Shown piece after piece: positions 27,052 to 36,228 of a stretch of DNA of 64,000 bases. The stretch spans positions 1,592,001-1,656,000 of the forward strand of contig NC_010830.1 of the NCBI RefSeq assembly GCF_000020565.1. Direction: 5' to 3'. Both the position numbers and the translations under genes were made by a program. A model generated the notes under the pieces. The model saw nothing but the letters and a program-made list of their open reading frames with translations. It was not told the DNA's origin and did no database searches. Origin of the DNA: Candidatus Amoebophilus asiaticus 5a2 (GTDB lineage: Bacteria > Bacteroidota > Bacteroidia > Cytophagales > Amoebophilaceae). Position 1 is the first letter of the stretch. Every line of letters starts with the position of its first letter.

Positions 27052-27412
27052 TTTAGGATCTTACTGGAAATAAATTCTGTTGTGTAAGGTAGCTTATCTT
27101 TGCCTACCACTTATATACAGAGAAAATTATAGGGTATATCATGCATGCAAAAGTTAGAATATTGTATAGAGTTTTCTAGAATATTAACTAGATTATATAA
27201 AGACAGTATTCCTAATTTACTATTAGAAAACTATTAAGCATGCTTTATTGCTGTCTCAGACGCTTGTAATAAGAAGCCAACGTTGATATAGTGAACGTTT
27301 AAAATATAGCTAAGTTACTTCAATATTTAGCTATAAAGTTGGTAGTAGTAGGGTTGGCTTGTATACATGCTCGGATTTTACATCGGTCAGCAACCTATAA
27401 TTGAGCTCACAT
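27052..27412. other. Intergenic region
   Basis: I see no gene or strong structure here; it should contain the promoter of the beta-barrel gene that follows. Confidence 0.4.
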
Positions 27413-28168
27413 ATGCTATACAACAATACAATTAAAGTAATATGTTTTAGCATACTATTCTTTTCCTCATTTTTTTGTATCCATGCAGAAAACCCATCAC
27501 CTAGCCAGGATATTCAAGCACCAATACCAGTAAATACACAAAAGATAAGATTTGGCCCACAGCAAAGAATAAAATTTGGCCCGCAGCTAGGGACAGGAAT
27601 TTTTGCTGGCTCCTTAAGGTTAGGTATAGTTGGGGAATATAAATTAGCAGAATGGTTAAGTATAAAAGCAGGTATATTATATTTTCGTAATCAGTATTTT
27701 CTCAAAGGAACTTTTCCTAATAGCACTGAAACCCTGGCTTTAGTATTACCTCAGCATATTACAGCACCACTTGTCTTAAGAGGCTATCTTAAGACAGATA
27801 AAAAGATGAGTTTCTTTGCCGGCGTTCATATGGGTTATTTAATAGGTGGATTTTTAGAATGGCATAAAACTATGCTGACTCGTAAATACATAGCTTCTCT
27901 CCATTTAAATGATGAACGATTAGCAGCAAAAAAGTTAGGATATGCATTCTTACTAGGTAGTGATTATGAATTCAATTATGGCATAACAGTAGGTTTAACA
28001 TTCATATATGAGCTTACTAAAGTTATAGCAACAGACAGAGCTAGCTTGAATTGGACCCTAGCACCTACCTTAAACTATAATTTAGGTTTGTTTTTGAGAC
28101 AGATCTCCTCCCCTACTAATCCTACCAGCTCTACTAACCATTTTTATGACTTAGAGGAGCATGCGTAA
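27413..28168 (+). CDS. Outer-membrane beta-barrel protein 1
   Basis: The start at 27413 (ATG) gives a signal peptide ending near FFCIHA. The mature part has alternating hydrophobic strands (KFGPQLGTGIFAG, LSIKAGILYF, KMSFFAGVHMGYLIGG, YEFNYGITVGLTFIYEL), typical of the PorT/OmpW-like small barrels of Bacteroidota. It shares its strand pattern and YEFNYG motif with the next gene, so the two are paralogues. A 12-residue repeat (QKIRFGPQQRIKFGP) lies at the start of the barrel. The function is unknown; it is probably a structural or binding outer-membrane protein. Confidence 0.75.
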   Translation: MLYNNTIKVICFSILFFSSFFCIHAENPSPSQDIQAPIPVNTQKIRFGPQQRIKFGPQLGTGIFAGSLRLGIVGEYKLAEWLSIKAGILYFRNQYFLKGTFPNSTETLALVLPQHITAPLVLRGYLKTDKKMSFFAGVHMGYLIGGFLEWHKTMLTRKYIASLHLNDERLAAKKLGYAFLLGSDYEFNYGITVGLTFIYELTKVIATDRASLNWTLAPTLNYNLGLFLRQISSPTNPTSSTNHFYDLEEHA

Positions 28169-28190
28169 AAGCTAATAGCATTTAGACATT

Positions 28191-28269
28191 AGACTTCTTG
28201 CATAACCTCAAAAATCTTTGCATAAAAACTCATTCTATGTAACTGTAAATAGGGTTATGCAAGAGGTCT
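28191..28269. repeat. 79-bp inverted-repeat element (MITE), copy 2
   Basis: Ends AGACTTCTTGCATAACC and GGTTATGCAAGAGGTCT pair over 17 bases with one mismatch; TA flanks both sides. It sits between the two beta-barrel paralogues. Confidence 0.7.
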
Positions 28270-28350
28270 ATTGTATACAAAAGAAATTTCTTAAATTTGT
28301 AGCTAAATGCTAGAATAGCCACCTCTATATAAAAACAAAGCTTTTAACCG

Positions 28351-29010
28351 ATAAGAAAATCAATCTGTTTTATCTTATTACTTTGCTCTTTTTTCACTAT
28401 TAAAGCTCAGAGTTTACAACCTAGCGAACCTTCCATAAGCCGCCAATTTGATAAAGAAAGGTTTAAATTCGGATTGCAAGGTGGGCTAGGGATACTCTCT
28501 TTTATAACACTTGGAACTGCCATATTTTCCTCTAGAGGGGGTGTATTTGGAGAATATAAAATTGCGAAGTCGGTAGGGATACAAACTGGCTTGGTGTGCT
28601 ATTATAATTGGTATCACTTAGGGTATACAGACAAAACACAAACTCCGCACCTCTATGTTAGACCTATATACTTTATGGCACCTATTATACTAAGATATTA
28701 TCTAGGACAAAATTGCCTTTTGGTTGGGTTACAGATTGGTTATTTAGTTGCAGGAAGTGCTGTTCCCCATAGATGTTGTTCTAATCATGAAGAAAAAGCA
28801 CCTCCTATACCACTTACGTCTCAAAAGCTACCGGTGAATAAACTGGGCCTTTCACTAATAATAGGCTATGATTATGAATTTAACTATGGGCTGATTATAG
28901 GCTTAAGTTATATTGAAGAATTTATACCTGTTATTAACTCACGGACTATGGGTTGGGAATGGTGTTTACAACCTACTATAGGTTACAATTTTGCAAAGCT
29001 CTTAAAATAA
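28351..29010 (+). CDS. Outer-membrane beta-barrel protein 2, ATA start
   Basis: The barrel part is clear (KFGLQGGLGILSF, VGIQTGLVCYY, CLLVGLQIGYLVAG, YEFNYGLIIGLSYIEEF) and parallels the neighbour at 27413. The frame continues upstream and encodes a good signal peptide (RKSICFILLLCSFFTIKAQS), but its first codon is ATA at 28351; an in-frame stop lies two codons before it. So either ATA is used, or the ATG was lost by one base change. A TTG at 28474 is inside the barrel and would remove the signal. The product may be poorly made or not made. Confidence 0.6.
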   Translation: MRKSICFILLLCSFFTIKAQSLQPSEPSISRQFDKERFKFGLQGGLGILSFITLGTAIFSSRGGVFGEYKIAKSVGIQTGLVCYYNWYHLGYTDKTQTPHLYVRPIYFMAPIILRYYLGQNCLLVGLQIGYLVAGSAVPHRCCSNHEEKAPPIPLTSQKLPVNKLGLSLIIGYDYEFNYGLIIGLSYIEEFIPVINSRTMGWEWCLQPTIGYNFAKLLK

Positions 29011-29296
29011 GAAGACTTTTCTCAAAAAAATTAGATAATATTCTAAAAGAGCAAAGGTGACTTTGCATAATAAGTAAGAACACTGGATTTTGGGAACCTG
29101 CTAAGTAGAATTTCATGCTTTTTACTTTTATGTACTGCATATTTAAGCTATCAATATTATATTCTCTTACTTTATTATACTGCTTATTATACATTTTTTA
29201 TACCAACAACAACTAATTTATTGTCTTAGTTATATATAAAGCCCTAACTTTGTGATTTGTGTCCAACTAAAAGTACTACGTCCCAGACAACAGGTT

Positions 29297-30259
29297 ATGG
29301 CTTTTTCAATCAGCAACATATTTAGCGTACCCATTCTGATTTTCCTTTTAGGAATTTTTGCTTCTTATATCCATTCTGATCTCGAAGTACCTCGACCCAT
29401 AAGTAAATTCATTACCTTATATCTACTATTTTGTATTGGCTTTAGTGGCGGTGTAGAATTAGCACATAGTATATGGCATGCAGAAACATTCATAACAATA
29501 GGCATAGCACTTTTTATGTCCATTGTAACACCTATTTATGTATTTCTAATCGCCAGAAGAAAATTTGAGCTACCTACAGCAGGAGCTATAGCTGCTAGCT
29601 ATGGGTCTGTTAGTGTAGTAAATTTTATTACAGCTAGCACTTACCTAGCTGACTGCCATATAAGTTATGGAGGGCATATGGTAGCTCTTATGGCATTAAT
29701 GGAATGCCCAGCTATTATCATAGGCATGTTACTTATACGAAATTATAATCAACCTAATGATAGCTATCCATATAACCACACATTAAAAGAAGTATTTAAA
29801 AGTGGGTCTATTATTATTCTCCTAGGTAGTTTACTGATAGGCTTTTTTAGTAGCCCTGCAGAAATTAAAGCTTTATCCCCCTTTATAACAGGCATACAAA
29901 AAGGAATGCTTGTTTTCTTTTTATTAGATATGGGGTTATTAGTGGGGAAGAATATAAGTAAATTAAAGAAAGTTGGCAAATTAATGTTTATAGTGGGTAT
30001 ATTTATACCACTTATTAATGCAACCATAGGTGTCTTATTAACCTATTGGTTTCATATTAACTTGGGAGATAGTTTTCTGTTAATTGTTCTATTAGCGAGC
30101 GCCTCTTATATAGCTGTACCAGCAGCCTTTAGGATTGCTGTTCCTGAAGCAGACGCCAGCATATATTTGACTACCCCACTGGCTATTACTTTCCCTTTCA
30201 ATGTACTTATTGGTATTCCTCTTTATTATTATATATTAAACTACATAGCTTCACTGTAA
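29297..30259 (+). CDS. SbtA-like sodium-dependent bicarbonate permease
   Basis: The 320-residue protein has about ten membrane segments in two inverted halves. HSDLEVPRPISKFITLYLLF followed by CIGFSGGVELA matches the SbtA (DUF897) family, whose cyanobacterial members import bicarbonate with Na+. The start at 29297 was preferred because the 15 codons upstream are basic and not part of the fold. Its presence with an NhaD-type antiporter suggests that a sodium gradient is in use. The actual substrate in this non-photosynthetic symbiont is unknown. Confidence 0.8.
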   Translation: MAFSISNIFSVPILIFLLGIFASYIHSDLEVPRPISKFITLYLLFCIGFSGGVELAHSIWHAETFITIGIALFMSIVTPIYVFLIARRKFELPTAGAIAASYGSVSVVNFITASTYLADCHISYGGHMVALMALMECPAIIIGMLLIRNYNQPNDSYPYNHTLKEVFKSGSIIILLGSLLIGFFSSPAEIKALSPFITGIQKGMLVFFLLDMGLLVGKNISKLKKVGKLMFIVGIFIPLINATIGVLLTYWFHINLGDSFLLIVLLASASYIAVPAAFRIAVPEADASIYLTTPLAITFPFNVLIGIPLYYYILNYIASL

Positions 30260-30420
30260 CAATTTCTAGCTGATCTTTTTAAAGAATCATCTTGTCTAGT
30301 TATCGCTTCTTGGATTAAATTAGTTAGTTCATCAAGATACTAGAACTGCTGCGAAAAAGGTTGACAAAGAAGATAAAAAGGGCTAAGATGTAATTCTTGT
30401 TATATAAAAGGAATAAGTAT

Positions 30421-31022
30421 GCATTTAACCTACGCGAGGATAAGCAAACATCCCTATAACTTTAGAAGAATAACTGGCTTGAGACTAGAAACCTTTGAGC
30501 AATTAGTTTTAAAAGTAAGGCCTCTCTTTGAAGAGCTAGAATAGAGCAAGCTGCGCCATGGTAGGATGAGTCATTTACCTACCTTGGAAGATAAATTGCT
30601 CTGTGTACTCATGTATTATCGCACTTATATCTCACATGTGTTTTTAGGCTATTTGTTTAATCTGCATAATTCTAACATATGCCGCTTGCTCGCGAAAAAT
30701 GGAGCCATTACTAGCTAAGAAGATTAGCATTAAAAAAGATCGCAGCTTAACCTCAGATAAGGTATTGCGCATATTAGCAGATGTGAGCGAGCAGCCTACG
30801 CAAAGACCTACTAAGAAGCAAAAGAAATCATATTCAGGAAAGAAAAAGAGACATACTATAAAAACAGAGATAGTGATAGGAGAAGATGGAAAGATACTCT
30901 CTGTATCCAAATCCCATAAAGGAAGAGTGCATGACTTTAAAATCCGTAAAGGAGAAAAACTCTTACCTAAAGAAAGCTTAAAGCTAGCAGATAGTGATTT
31001 CTATGATAAAAGCAACCTTTAA
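30421..31022 (+). pseudogene. IS5-like transposase, 5' part
   Basis: This is the N-terminal part of a DDE_Tnp_4-type transposase; LEDKLLCVLMYYRTYISHVF and KSHKGRVHDFKI match the copy at 42305-43130. It has an in-frame TAG at about 30541, one extra base near 30690 that shifts the frame, and ends where the IS110 enters at 30997 (the last codons belong to that element). The 3' part is at 33685-33935. Confidence 0.8.
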
Positions 31023-31283
31023 AAAATTATCAGTTTACTTTTATCCATAACCTCCTTAAGCTACTTGTTTATACTCATGCATTTTTCCATCTCTAACACA
31101 AGCAAACACCTTAAGTAGTATTTTATTTCTTATAGCATTAATAACACTCATCTTATTTTTTCCTTGTTTTACTTTTTTCTCATAATACTCCTTCATTTCA
31201 ACATTATTTCTAATTGAGCTTAAGGCACACATCCTATGTTTGTATAAATGTTGAGTAAGGAAAATCTAAAGAGTAAATTGATT

Positions 31284-31432
31284 GCAGAAGAAAAGGGTAA
31301 AGAGTAAAAATTAAGGCACACATTAGCTCATAAAGGCTGTTGCATATGCTAATTTCTTTACCCAACTGCAAAGACCTTGGACAGTTCATTAGGCCACTGA
31401 GCCTGCATGTAGGATTGATAAGGCTTGTGCAG
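31284..31432 (+). ncRNA. Putative bridge RNA of IS110 B
   Basis: Two stem-loops are predicted by eye: GGGTAAAGA pairs with TCTTTACCC around the first, AACTGCA with TGCAGTT around the second. The first loop holds TTAAGGCACACAT, identical to the 13 bases of the target left of the insertion. The second holds ACAGTTCAT at 31381-31389, identical to the last 9 bases of the element (32465-32473). These are the relations expected of the target and donor guides of an IS110 bridge RNA. Transcription is not shown. Confidence 0.65.
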
Positions 31433-31484
31433 TTCCTTCTACCTTTTTAGGGTTAGTAGTAAAATTATATAAAATAATATAGCT

Positions 31485-32462
31485 ATGCAAAGTTCAATAA
31501 ACTATATAGGGATAGACATTTCTAAACCCTTCTTTGATGTTGCTTTACCCAATGGCCAAGCATATACTTACTATAAGTTTGATACTAGTCAAGATGGGTT
31601 TGAAGCTTTATTAAAAGTGCTTCCTCAAAACAGTGTGGTAGTCATGGAAGCCTCTGGACCATACTATATGAAGTTAGCAGCTTATCTCACCCAGCAAGGG
31701 ATAGGAGTGAGTGTTGTTAACCCACTGGTGATCCGCAGGTTTTGTCAGATGCGTATGTCAAGGGCAAAAACAGATAAAAAGGATGCAAAAATGATTGCCG
31801 AATATGGTCAGATGGAAAAACCAGCCCTCTGGCAGCCACCGCAGAAATATGTTGTAGCCTTACAGCAGATGCAAGCTTTACTGGACAATCTACATAAAGA
31901 ACATACAGCACTCAGTAACCAGCATGAAGGTTTTAGCAGCAGTGGTATGCTAGGTACAAAGCTAGAACAAATCATTGAACAAGAGCTCAAACATAAGCAA
32001 GAGCTCATTGATAAGCTTACTAAACAGATGGAAGAGCTGGCCAAAAAGCATTATGGTTCTATGTTGGCTGATTTAGAAACCATACCAGGATTAGGCAGAA
32101 AGACATCTATCCTGTTAATAGTACTGAGCGGAGGATTTAACCGCTTTAGTAATTATAGAAAACTAAGTTCTTATATAGGATTGAGCCCCCGGATATTTGA
32201 ATCTGGAACAAGCGTAAAAGGCAAAGCAAGGATAACTAAGATGGGTATGTCTCGGATAAGAGCGATGTTATATGTCTGTGCATGGAGTGCTAAACGTTAC
32301 AACAAAGCATGTAGGGAGCTTTAACAACGGTTGCTTGCCAAAGGGAAAGCTAAAAAACAGGCGTTGATAGCTGTCGTTAACAAGCTCCTTAAACAGGCTT
32401 TTGCTATTGTAACAAATCAAACAGTCTACGATGAAAATTATGTGAGCAAACCTTGCTTTTGA
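31485..32462 (+). pseudogene. IS110 B transposase with nonsense codon
   Basis: The frame encodes a DEDD transposase of the IS110 family (YIGIDISKPFFDVAL, VVMEASGPYYMKLA, AKTDKKDAKMIAEYGQ, IPGLGRKTSILLIVL, and LGLSPRIFESG-like YIGLSPRIFESGTSVKG). A TAA at 32322-32324 interrupts it where a Tyr codon (TAT) would be likely; the same frame runs on for 45 codons (RLLAKGKAKKQALIAVVNKL) to a TGA at 32460. So the C-terminal 46 codons are lost unless the stop is read through. It is a different subgroup from copies A and C. Confidence 0.8.
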
Positions 32463-33360
32463 ACACAGTTCATGTGTAAGGAAGTTTTTAAAGTTTTATT
32501 GGCCATCGGATGTACTTTAGTTCTTCCTCTAATGCTACTTCCTGAACTATATTCGAAAGGAGCTACTCCAGCATAACAAGCTAATTGTTTAGCATTATCA
32601 AATCGCTTAAAATTATGAGTATAAATCATCAGATGAATAGCTGTTACAAAGCCTACTCCAGGTACAGAACGTATGATCTGATACTTGTTTTCTAATTCCT
32701 TTTGTTGCTGAATAATCTGTTTTATCTTATCCTCTATTGCTCTTATTTCTTTCTCCAGGCTAGCTAAAGTTTGTTTAGAGGATTCTTCTAACATAGTTGC
32801 ATTTTTTTTCAACCCAGTCTCTCTAAGTTCTTTAATAGGTGCTAGCAAGGCTACTCTAGCTTGGATTAAACGTTCTCTAAGAGCAGATAAATCATCTATT
32901 TGTTGCAAAGACTCATCTTTAGTTGAGAATTGGCGAGCTTTATCTTGATTCCTAAAAGCGTAAAAACAAATTCTTTGAGCATCTATTTGATCACTTTTAC
33001 CTCTTTGTACTCCATTGCTCCATTTAATGGAAGTAGCGTTTTCTACCCATATGAAAGCTTGGTGGCTTTGAAGAAAACTTACCAAAGACCGATGGTAGAT
33101 TCCGGTGTTTTCTAGGCATACAAGGATTTGTTCAATTGGAGCCTTATGTTTTTTAAGCCAAGCTATCAAAGCTTGATAACCTTTTAAGTTATTAGTAAAC
33201 TTATGGGATACAATAGAATCGTTGGCTTTATTTTGGCTCAATGCTACATCAATCGTTTTTTTAGATATATCTATGCCAAGAATGTGGGTATATTGCATAT
33301 AATTTACTAGTATTAAATGGTTTAACATGTATTAGCTAACACAATGCATGTTATTATTCA

Positions 33361-33497
33361 AACCCGTGATAATAAGCTTTAAGGCCTCAATTTCTATATG
33401 AATTTTAACCTGTAACTAACACAAGGGGGATTGTATCACAATATAGGCTTCAAAGCCTCGCTATCAAGTTAAAGTGCCCCCTTGTAGTGTGTTAGTT
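33361..33497 (-). ncRNA. Putative bridge RNA of IS110 A
   Basis: On the minus strand AACTAACAC and AAGGGGG pair with CCCCCTT and GTGTTAGTT, enclosing a loop with an inner GGCTTTGAAGCC hairpin. The same fold is seen in copy C with changed but still pairing bases. The loop base-pairs with the insertion target: GCTATCAAG at 33460-33468 (plus strand) is identical to the flank at 33685-33693. A second loop segment contains ATAGAAAT, identical to the element's low-coordinate end. It lies between the transposase start and the element's 5' end. Confidence 0.65.
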
Positions 33498-33684
33498 TTA
33501 TTTATTTCAAAAATTATCTATCCATTCAAAAGTCTAACTTATGAGTATCTTCCAAGCTTTGCTCATGTGGACAACTTATAATTATAACAATTGATTTATA
33601 TTATATCTATTATTATAGTGTTGTTATTTAAAGACTAAGACTAAGGTTTATATTAGCTATTAATTTACACTACAAGTCTAACGG

Positions 33685-33935
33685 GCTATCAAGGCTGGCA
33701 AAAACTACAGAGCAATGTCATGATTCCCTACAAAAAGAGCCGTAAGCGGCCATTAACCAAAGAGCAGAAAGAACATAACAGAAAGCTATCCTCCATACGT
33801 ATGAAGGTGGAGCATAAGATAAGAGAGATCAAGGTGTTTAAGATTATGTCAGAAGTTTACCGTAACTTTGAGAACAAATATAACCTGCGCTTTAATATTA
33901 TAGCGGGTATGATAAACTTCAAGCATGCTTTTTAA
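33685..33935 (+). pseudogene. IS5-like transposase, 3' part
   Basis: This continues the transposase broken at 30997: GYQGWQKLQ, then MIPYKKSRKRPLTKEQKEHN and RMKVEHKIREIKVFKIMSEV, ending KHAF. The final DDE Glu lies in MKVEHKI. It matches the C-terminal half of the copy at 42305. Confidence 0.8.
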
Positions 33936-34019
33936 GAGTTGCATACTTAAGAACAAGCCCCTCATGCTATATTTAGCTAGTTTCCTGCATCATTTTATCT
34001 CTTTCGCAGCAGCTCTACT

Positions 34020-35038
34020 TGTTTAGTCCCTTAGTAAAGGTATTAATATTTTGGTGAAAAAGGTGAGGATTTTTTGCCATTGTTCCTCTATCAATTGCCA
34101 AGGAGTTTTGCCCTTGAGTGCCTTAAGCCTACGAGCAAAATTATAAGCTAACAAGAAGTCATTTAAGTGCCGCTCTAACTGCTGATGGCTACTATAATAA
34201 TAGCTTTGCACAGTAGCCTCTTTGATTGTTCTGTTCATGCGCTCTACCTGGCCATTGGTCCATGGATGGGCCAGCTGCGTTCTTCTGTGAACGATGCCTT
34301 CTTGCTCACAAATGCGGTCAAACATATGCTCGAGCGCTAATTCTCCTTCTTTCCTGTTTGTAAATTGTACACCATTATCAGTAAGTATTTTATGTATCTT
34401 ATAAGGAACAAAAGCTATCAGGTCTTCAAGAAAGCCTACGGCTGCTGACATGGAAGCAAATGCATATAAGCGGGCATAACAAGACTTACTAGTCCTATCT
34501 ATTGCCACAAACAAATACAGTTTACCCTGGGCGGTCTGAACTTCTGCTATATCTATATGGAAGTAGCCGATAGGATAAGTTTTAAACTGCTTCTTAGCTG
34601 CTTTGTTGTTAAGCTTCACTTTCTCTAGCTTAGGGCAGCCGTGTCGCTGAAAGCAGCGATGCAAAGTAGAACGCGATAAGTGAGGTATGGTTTCTTGTAG
34701 AGTGTATAGACAATCATCTAAAGGCAATTGAGTCAGCTTTCTAAAAGCAATAACAACCTTCTCTTCTTGCTCAGTTAACACCTTAGAACGCTTTACTTTA
34801 GGCCCCATAGGTACATCTTGGCAAGAAGTCCTATTTTTCCATTTAGCTATTGTCTTACGATTAACTCCAAAACGCCTAGCAAGGGAAGCTATACTCTCTT
34901 TTGATAACTGTATTTCTCTACGAGTTTTCTCTGTTGTCCTGGCGCATTTATGTAGTAGTTGTCCCATAATTTTTTTACTTGGTTTTTATCACTAATAACA
35001 GTCTTGCTAATATAACCATAATTGTTGGGGACCAAACA
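34020..35038 (-). mobile_element. IS481 element with 6-bp target duplication
   Basis: Ends TGTTTAGTCCC and GGGGACCAAACA are inverted repeats. TCTACT occurs directly before (34014-34019) and directly after (35039-35044). The first copy of that target overlaps the last bases of the IS5-like element, so the IS481 came in after it. Only one gene, the transposase, is carried. Confidence 0.8.
34023..34967 (-). CDS. IS481-family transposase
   Basis: The 314-residue protein has an N-terminal helix-turn-helix (SIASLARRFGVNRKTIAKWK) and an rve integrase core. The DDE acidic residues are visible in YFHIDIAEVQT, KILTDNGVQFTN and HPWTNGQVERMNRTIKEA. Length and motif order match IS481 transposases. The frame is intact and both element ends are present, so this copy may be active. 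Its stop lies almost at the element's left end. Confidence 0.92.
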   Translation of the reverse strand: MGQLLHKCARTTEKTRREIQLSKESIASLARRFGVNRKTIAKWKNRTSCQDVPMGPKVKRSKVLTEQEEKVVIAFRKLTQLPLDDCLYTLQETIPHLSRSTLHRCFQRHGCPKLEKVKLNNKAAKKQFKTYPIGYFHIDIAEVQTAQGKLYLFVAIDRTSKSCYARLYAFASMSAAVGFLEDLIAFVPYKIHKILTDNGVQFTNRKEGELALEHMFDRICEQEGIVHRRTQLAHPWTNGQVERMNRTIKEATVQSYYYSSHQQLERHLNDFLLAYNFARRLKALKGKTPWQLIEEQWQKILTFFTKILIPLLRD

Positions 35039-35040
35039 TC

Positions 35041-35737
35041 TACTTTTGCGCTTCTAGATAACCTTCTGCCTCAGCTTGCCAAAACCACTTAAAAGCTATT
35101 TTATAATCTTGTTTTACACCTATCCTTGATAATACATCATACCAATGTAAAAAGACCATAAGGGTCTCGCTGGCTTGCAGATTTTTTAAAAAAATAAATT
35201 ACTCTTATAGAATCAACTTCTATTCCTTTGCCATCTCTACACATGATTCCTAATCCATTTTATGCACAGGCATATCCTTGCAAGGCAGACTTTTTAAGCC
35301 ACTCCAAAGCCTTTCTGACCATCTTTTGCTACGCCTTTACCCTCGTAGTATAGCCAAGCAAGATTATATTGTTCATATTCACATCCTTGCAATGCAGATT
35401 TGCTAAACCAGTTAAACGTTTTTGCGTAATCCTGTATTACTAATTTTTCATCCCTGTACAGATTCCTAGCTCATTTTGTGCACAGGCATGAGCTTGCAAG
35501 GCAGCTTTCTTAAACAAATCAAATGCTTTTTGGTACACCATCTCCATAATAATAAGCCTGTCCTAGTCTATATAAAGACTTTGCATTATCCTTATTTATT
35601 ACAGTCTGATTATCTTTTTCTACAGCAATACTGTTATGTGATTTATCTGCAGCTATAACGCTATTATAATACGTAACAGAAGTTATGCTAAATAAAAATG
35701 TAGTTAATACCCGAATTTTATTGATTTCTAGAAGCAT
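35041..35737 (-). pseudogene. Sel1-repeat secreted protein, decayed
   Basis: The first 72 codons are intact: a signal peptide, then KSLYRLGQAYYYGDGVPKS, the start of a Sel1 repeat. After the stop the other frames keep giving Sel1 pieces (KAFDLFKKAALQAHACAQN, KALEWLKKSALQGYACA, AFKWFWQAEAEGYLEAQK) separated by stops and shifts. The C-terminal side is cut by the IS481 element. It is a dead relative of the Sel1 lipoprotein family seen elsewhere in the window. Confidence 0.75.
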
Positions 35738-36228
35738 ATAAAGAAAATTAAAATGATGATAACGCTTCCTCGCTTTACCTATAGCTAGCTAATATACCAA
35801 AGGCCATACACTCTAACTTAGCTACCAAATTATTACATTTATTTTATAAATCCTTGAGGTACTTTTTCAGCAAGAATATATAGTTTATTGTTTGTAATAA
35901 TTAAGGTTAATACAATATTGAGGAGTTAATTTAGGCTTATACTGGTTATAGAAGAATAGATACGCTGCCAAAGGATGTTAGCCAAAAAACATAGCTAGGA
36001 AGCAGATTATTCATCATTTTGCATCGTGCACAATAGATAAACTGTACATATTGATTATCTCATGGATACTCTTTAATAACAGTAACTTTTTAACAAAGCA
36101 TGGAGATTAAATAGCCAAAGTTATTATGCACGCTAGTTATGAGAAAATGCAAGGCAAGCTATCTTAGTTTATAATTTATTTAAGTATAACCATAATAGCA
36201 TGTAAACATCTGTTACTTACTTATAAAT
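35738..36228. other. Intergenic region
   Basis: No gene, repeat or strong hairpin was recognised in this AT-rich stretch; it may include decayed sequence. Confidence 0.4.

Larger units (their letters stand above)
31233..32473 (+). mobile_element. IS110 element B, innermost layer
   Basis: This 1241-bp insertion sits in the IS110 A transposase; joining 31232 to 32474 restores its reading frame (codons Leu-His-Met-Cys-Ala). The element has a 252-base non-coding 5' part with a bridge-RNA candidate, then the transposase, whose stop lies 11 bases before the right end. A 13-base stretch TTAAGGCACACAT occurs both as the left flank (31220-31232) and inside the non-coding part (31311-31323). Confidence 0.8.
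31056..33298 (-). pseudogene. IS110 A transposase, split by IS110 B
   Basis: The N-terminal part (33298 down to 32474) carries the RuvC-like DEDD start ILGIDISKKTIDVAL, CLENTGIYHRSL and KSDQIDAQRI. The C-terminal part (31232 down to 31056; GKNKMSVINAIRNKILLKVF) continues in frame once the 1241-bp insertion is removed, and no other stop is seen. So the gene was intact when it was hit. The Ser-containing C-terminal motif PFEYSSGSSIRGRTKV is present. It aligns along its length with the intact copy at 45598. Confidence 0.85.
30997..33684 (-). mobile_element. IS110 element A, itself interrupted
   Basis: The boundaries come from comparison with the copy at 45536-46918: both start ATTTCTATG and end CTAACGG, and the flanks join into the sequence expected for the uninterrupted target. 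There is no target duplication, as usual for IS110. Order on the minus strand: non-coding 5' segment with a bridge-RNA candidate, then the transposase. A second IS110 (31233-32473) lies inside the transposase gene. Confidence 0.8.
30342..34016 (+). mobile_element. IS5-like element, outer layer of a nest
   Basis: The ends are AGAACTGCTGCGAAA and TTTCGCAGCAGCTCT, next to TA, the same ends as at 42224-43205. The element is split by an IS110 insertion at 30997-33684; joining the flanks restores GCAGATAGTG next to GCTATCAAGG, as in the unsplit copy. Its transposase also has a nonsense codon and a frameshift, so it was dying before or after being split. Confidence 0.8.

Noticed and set aside
31220-31323. 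TTAAGGCACACAT pair as a target duplication
   Set aside because: The second copy is inside the element, not at its other end, and IS110 elements do not duplicate targets; a guide explains it better.
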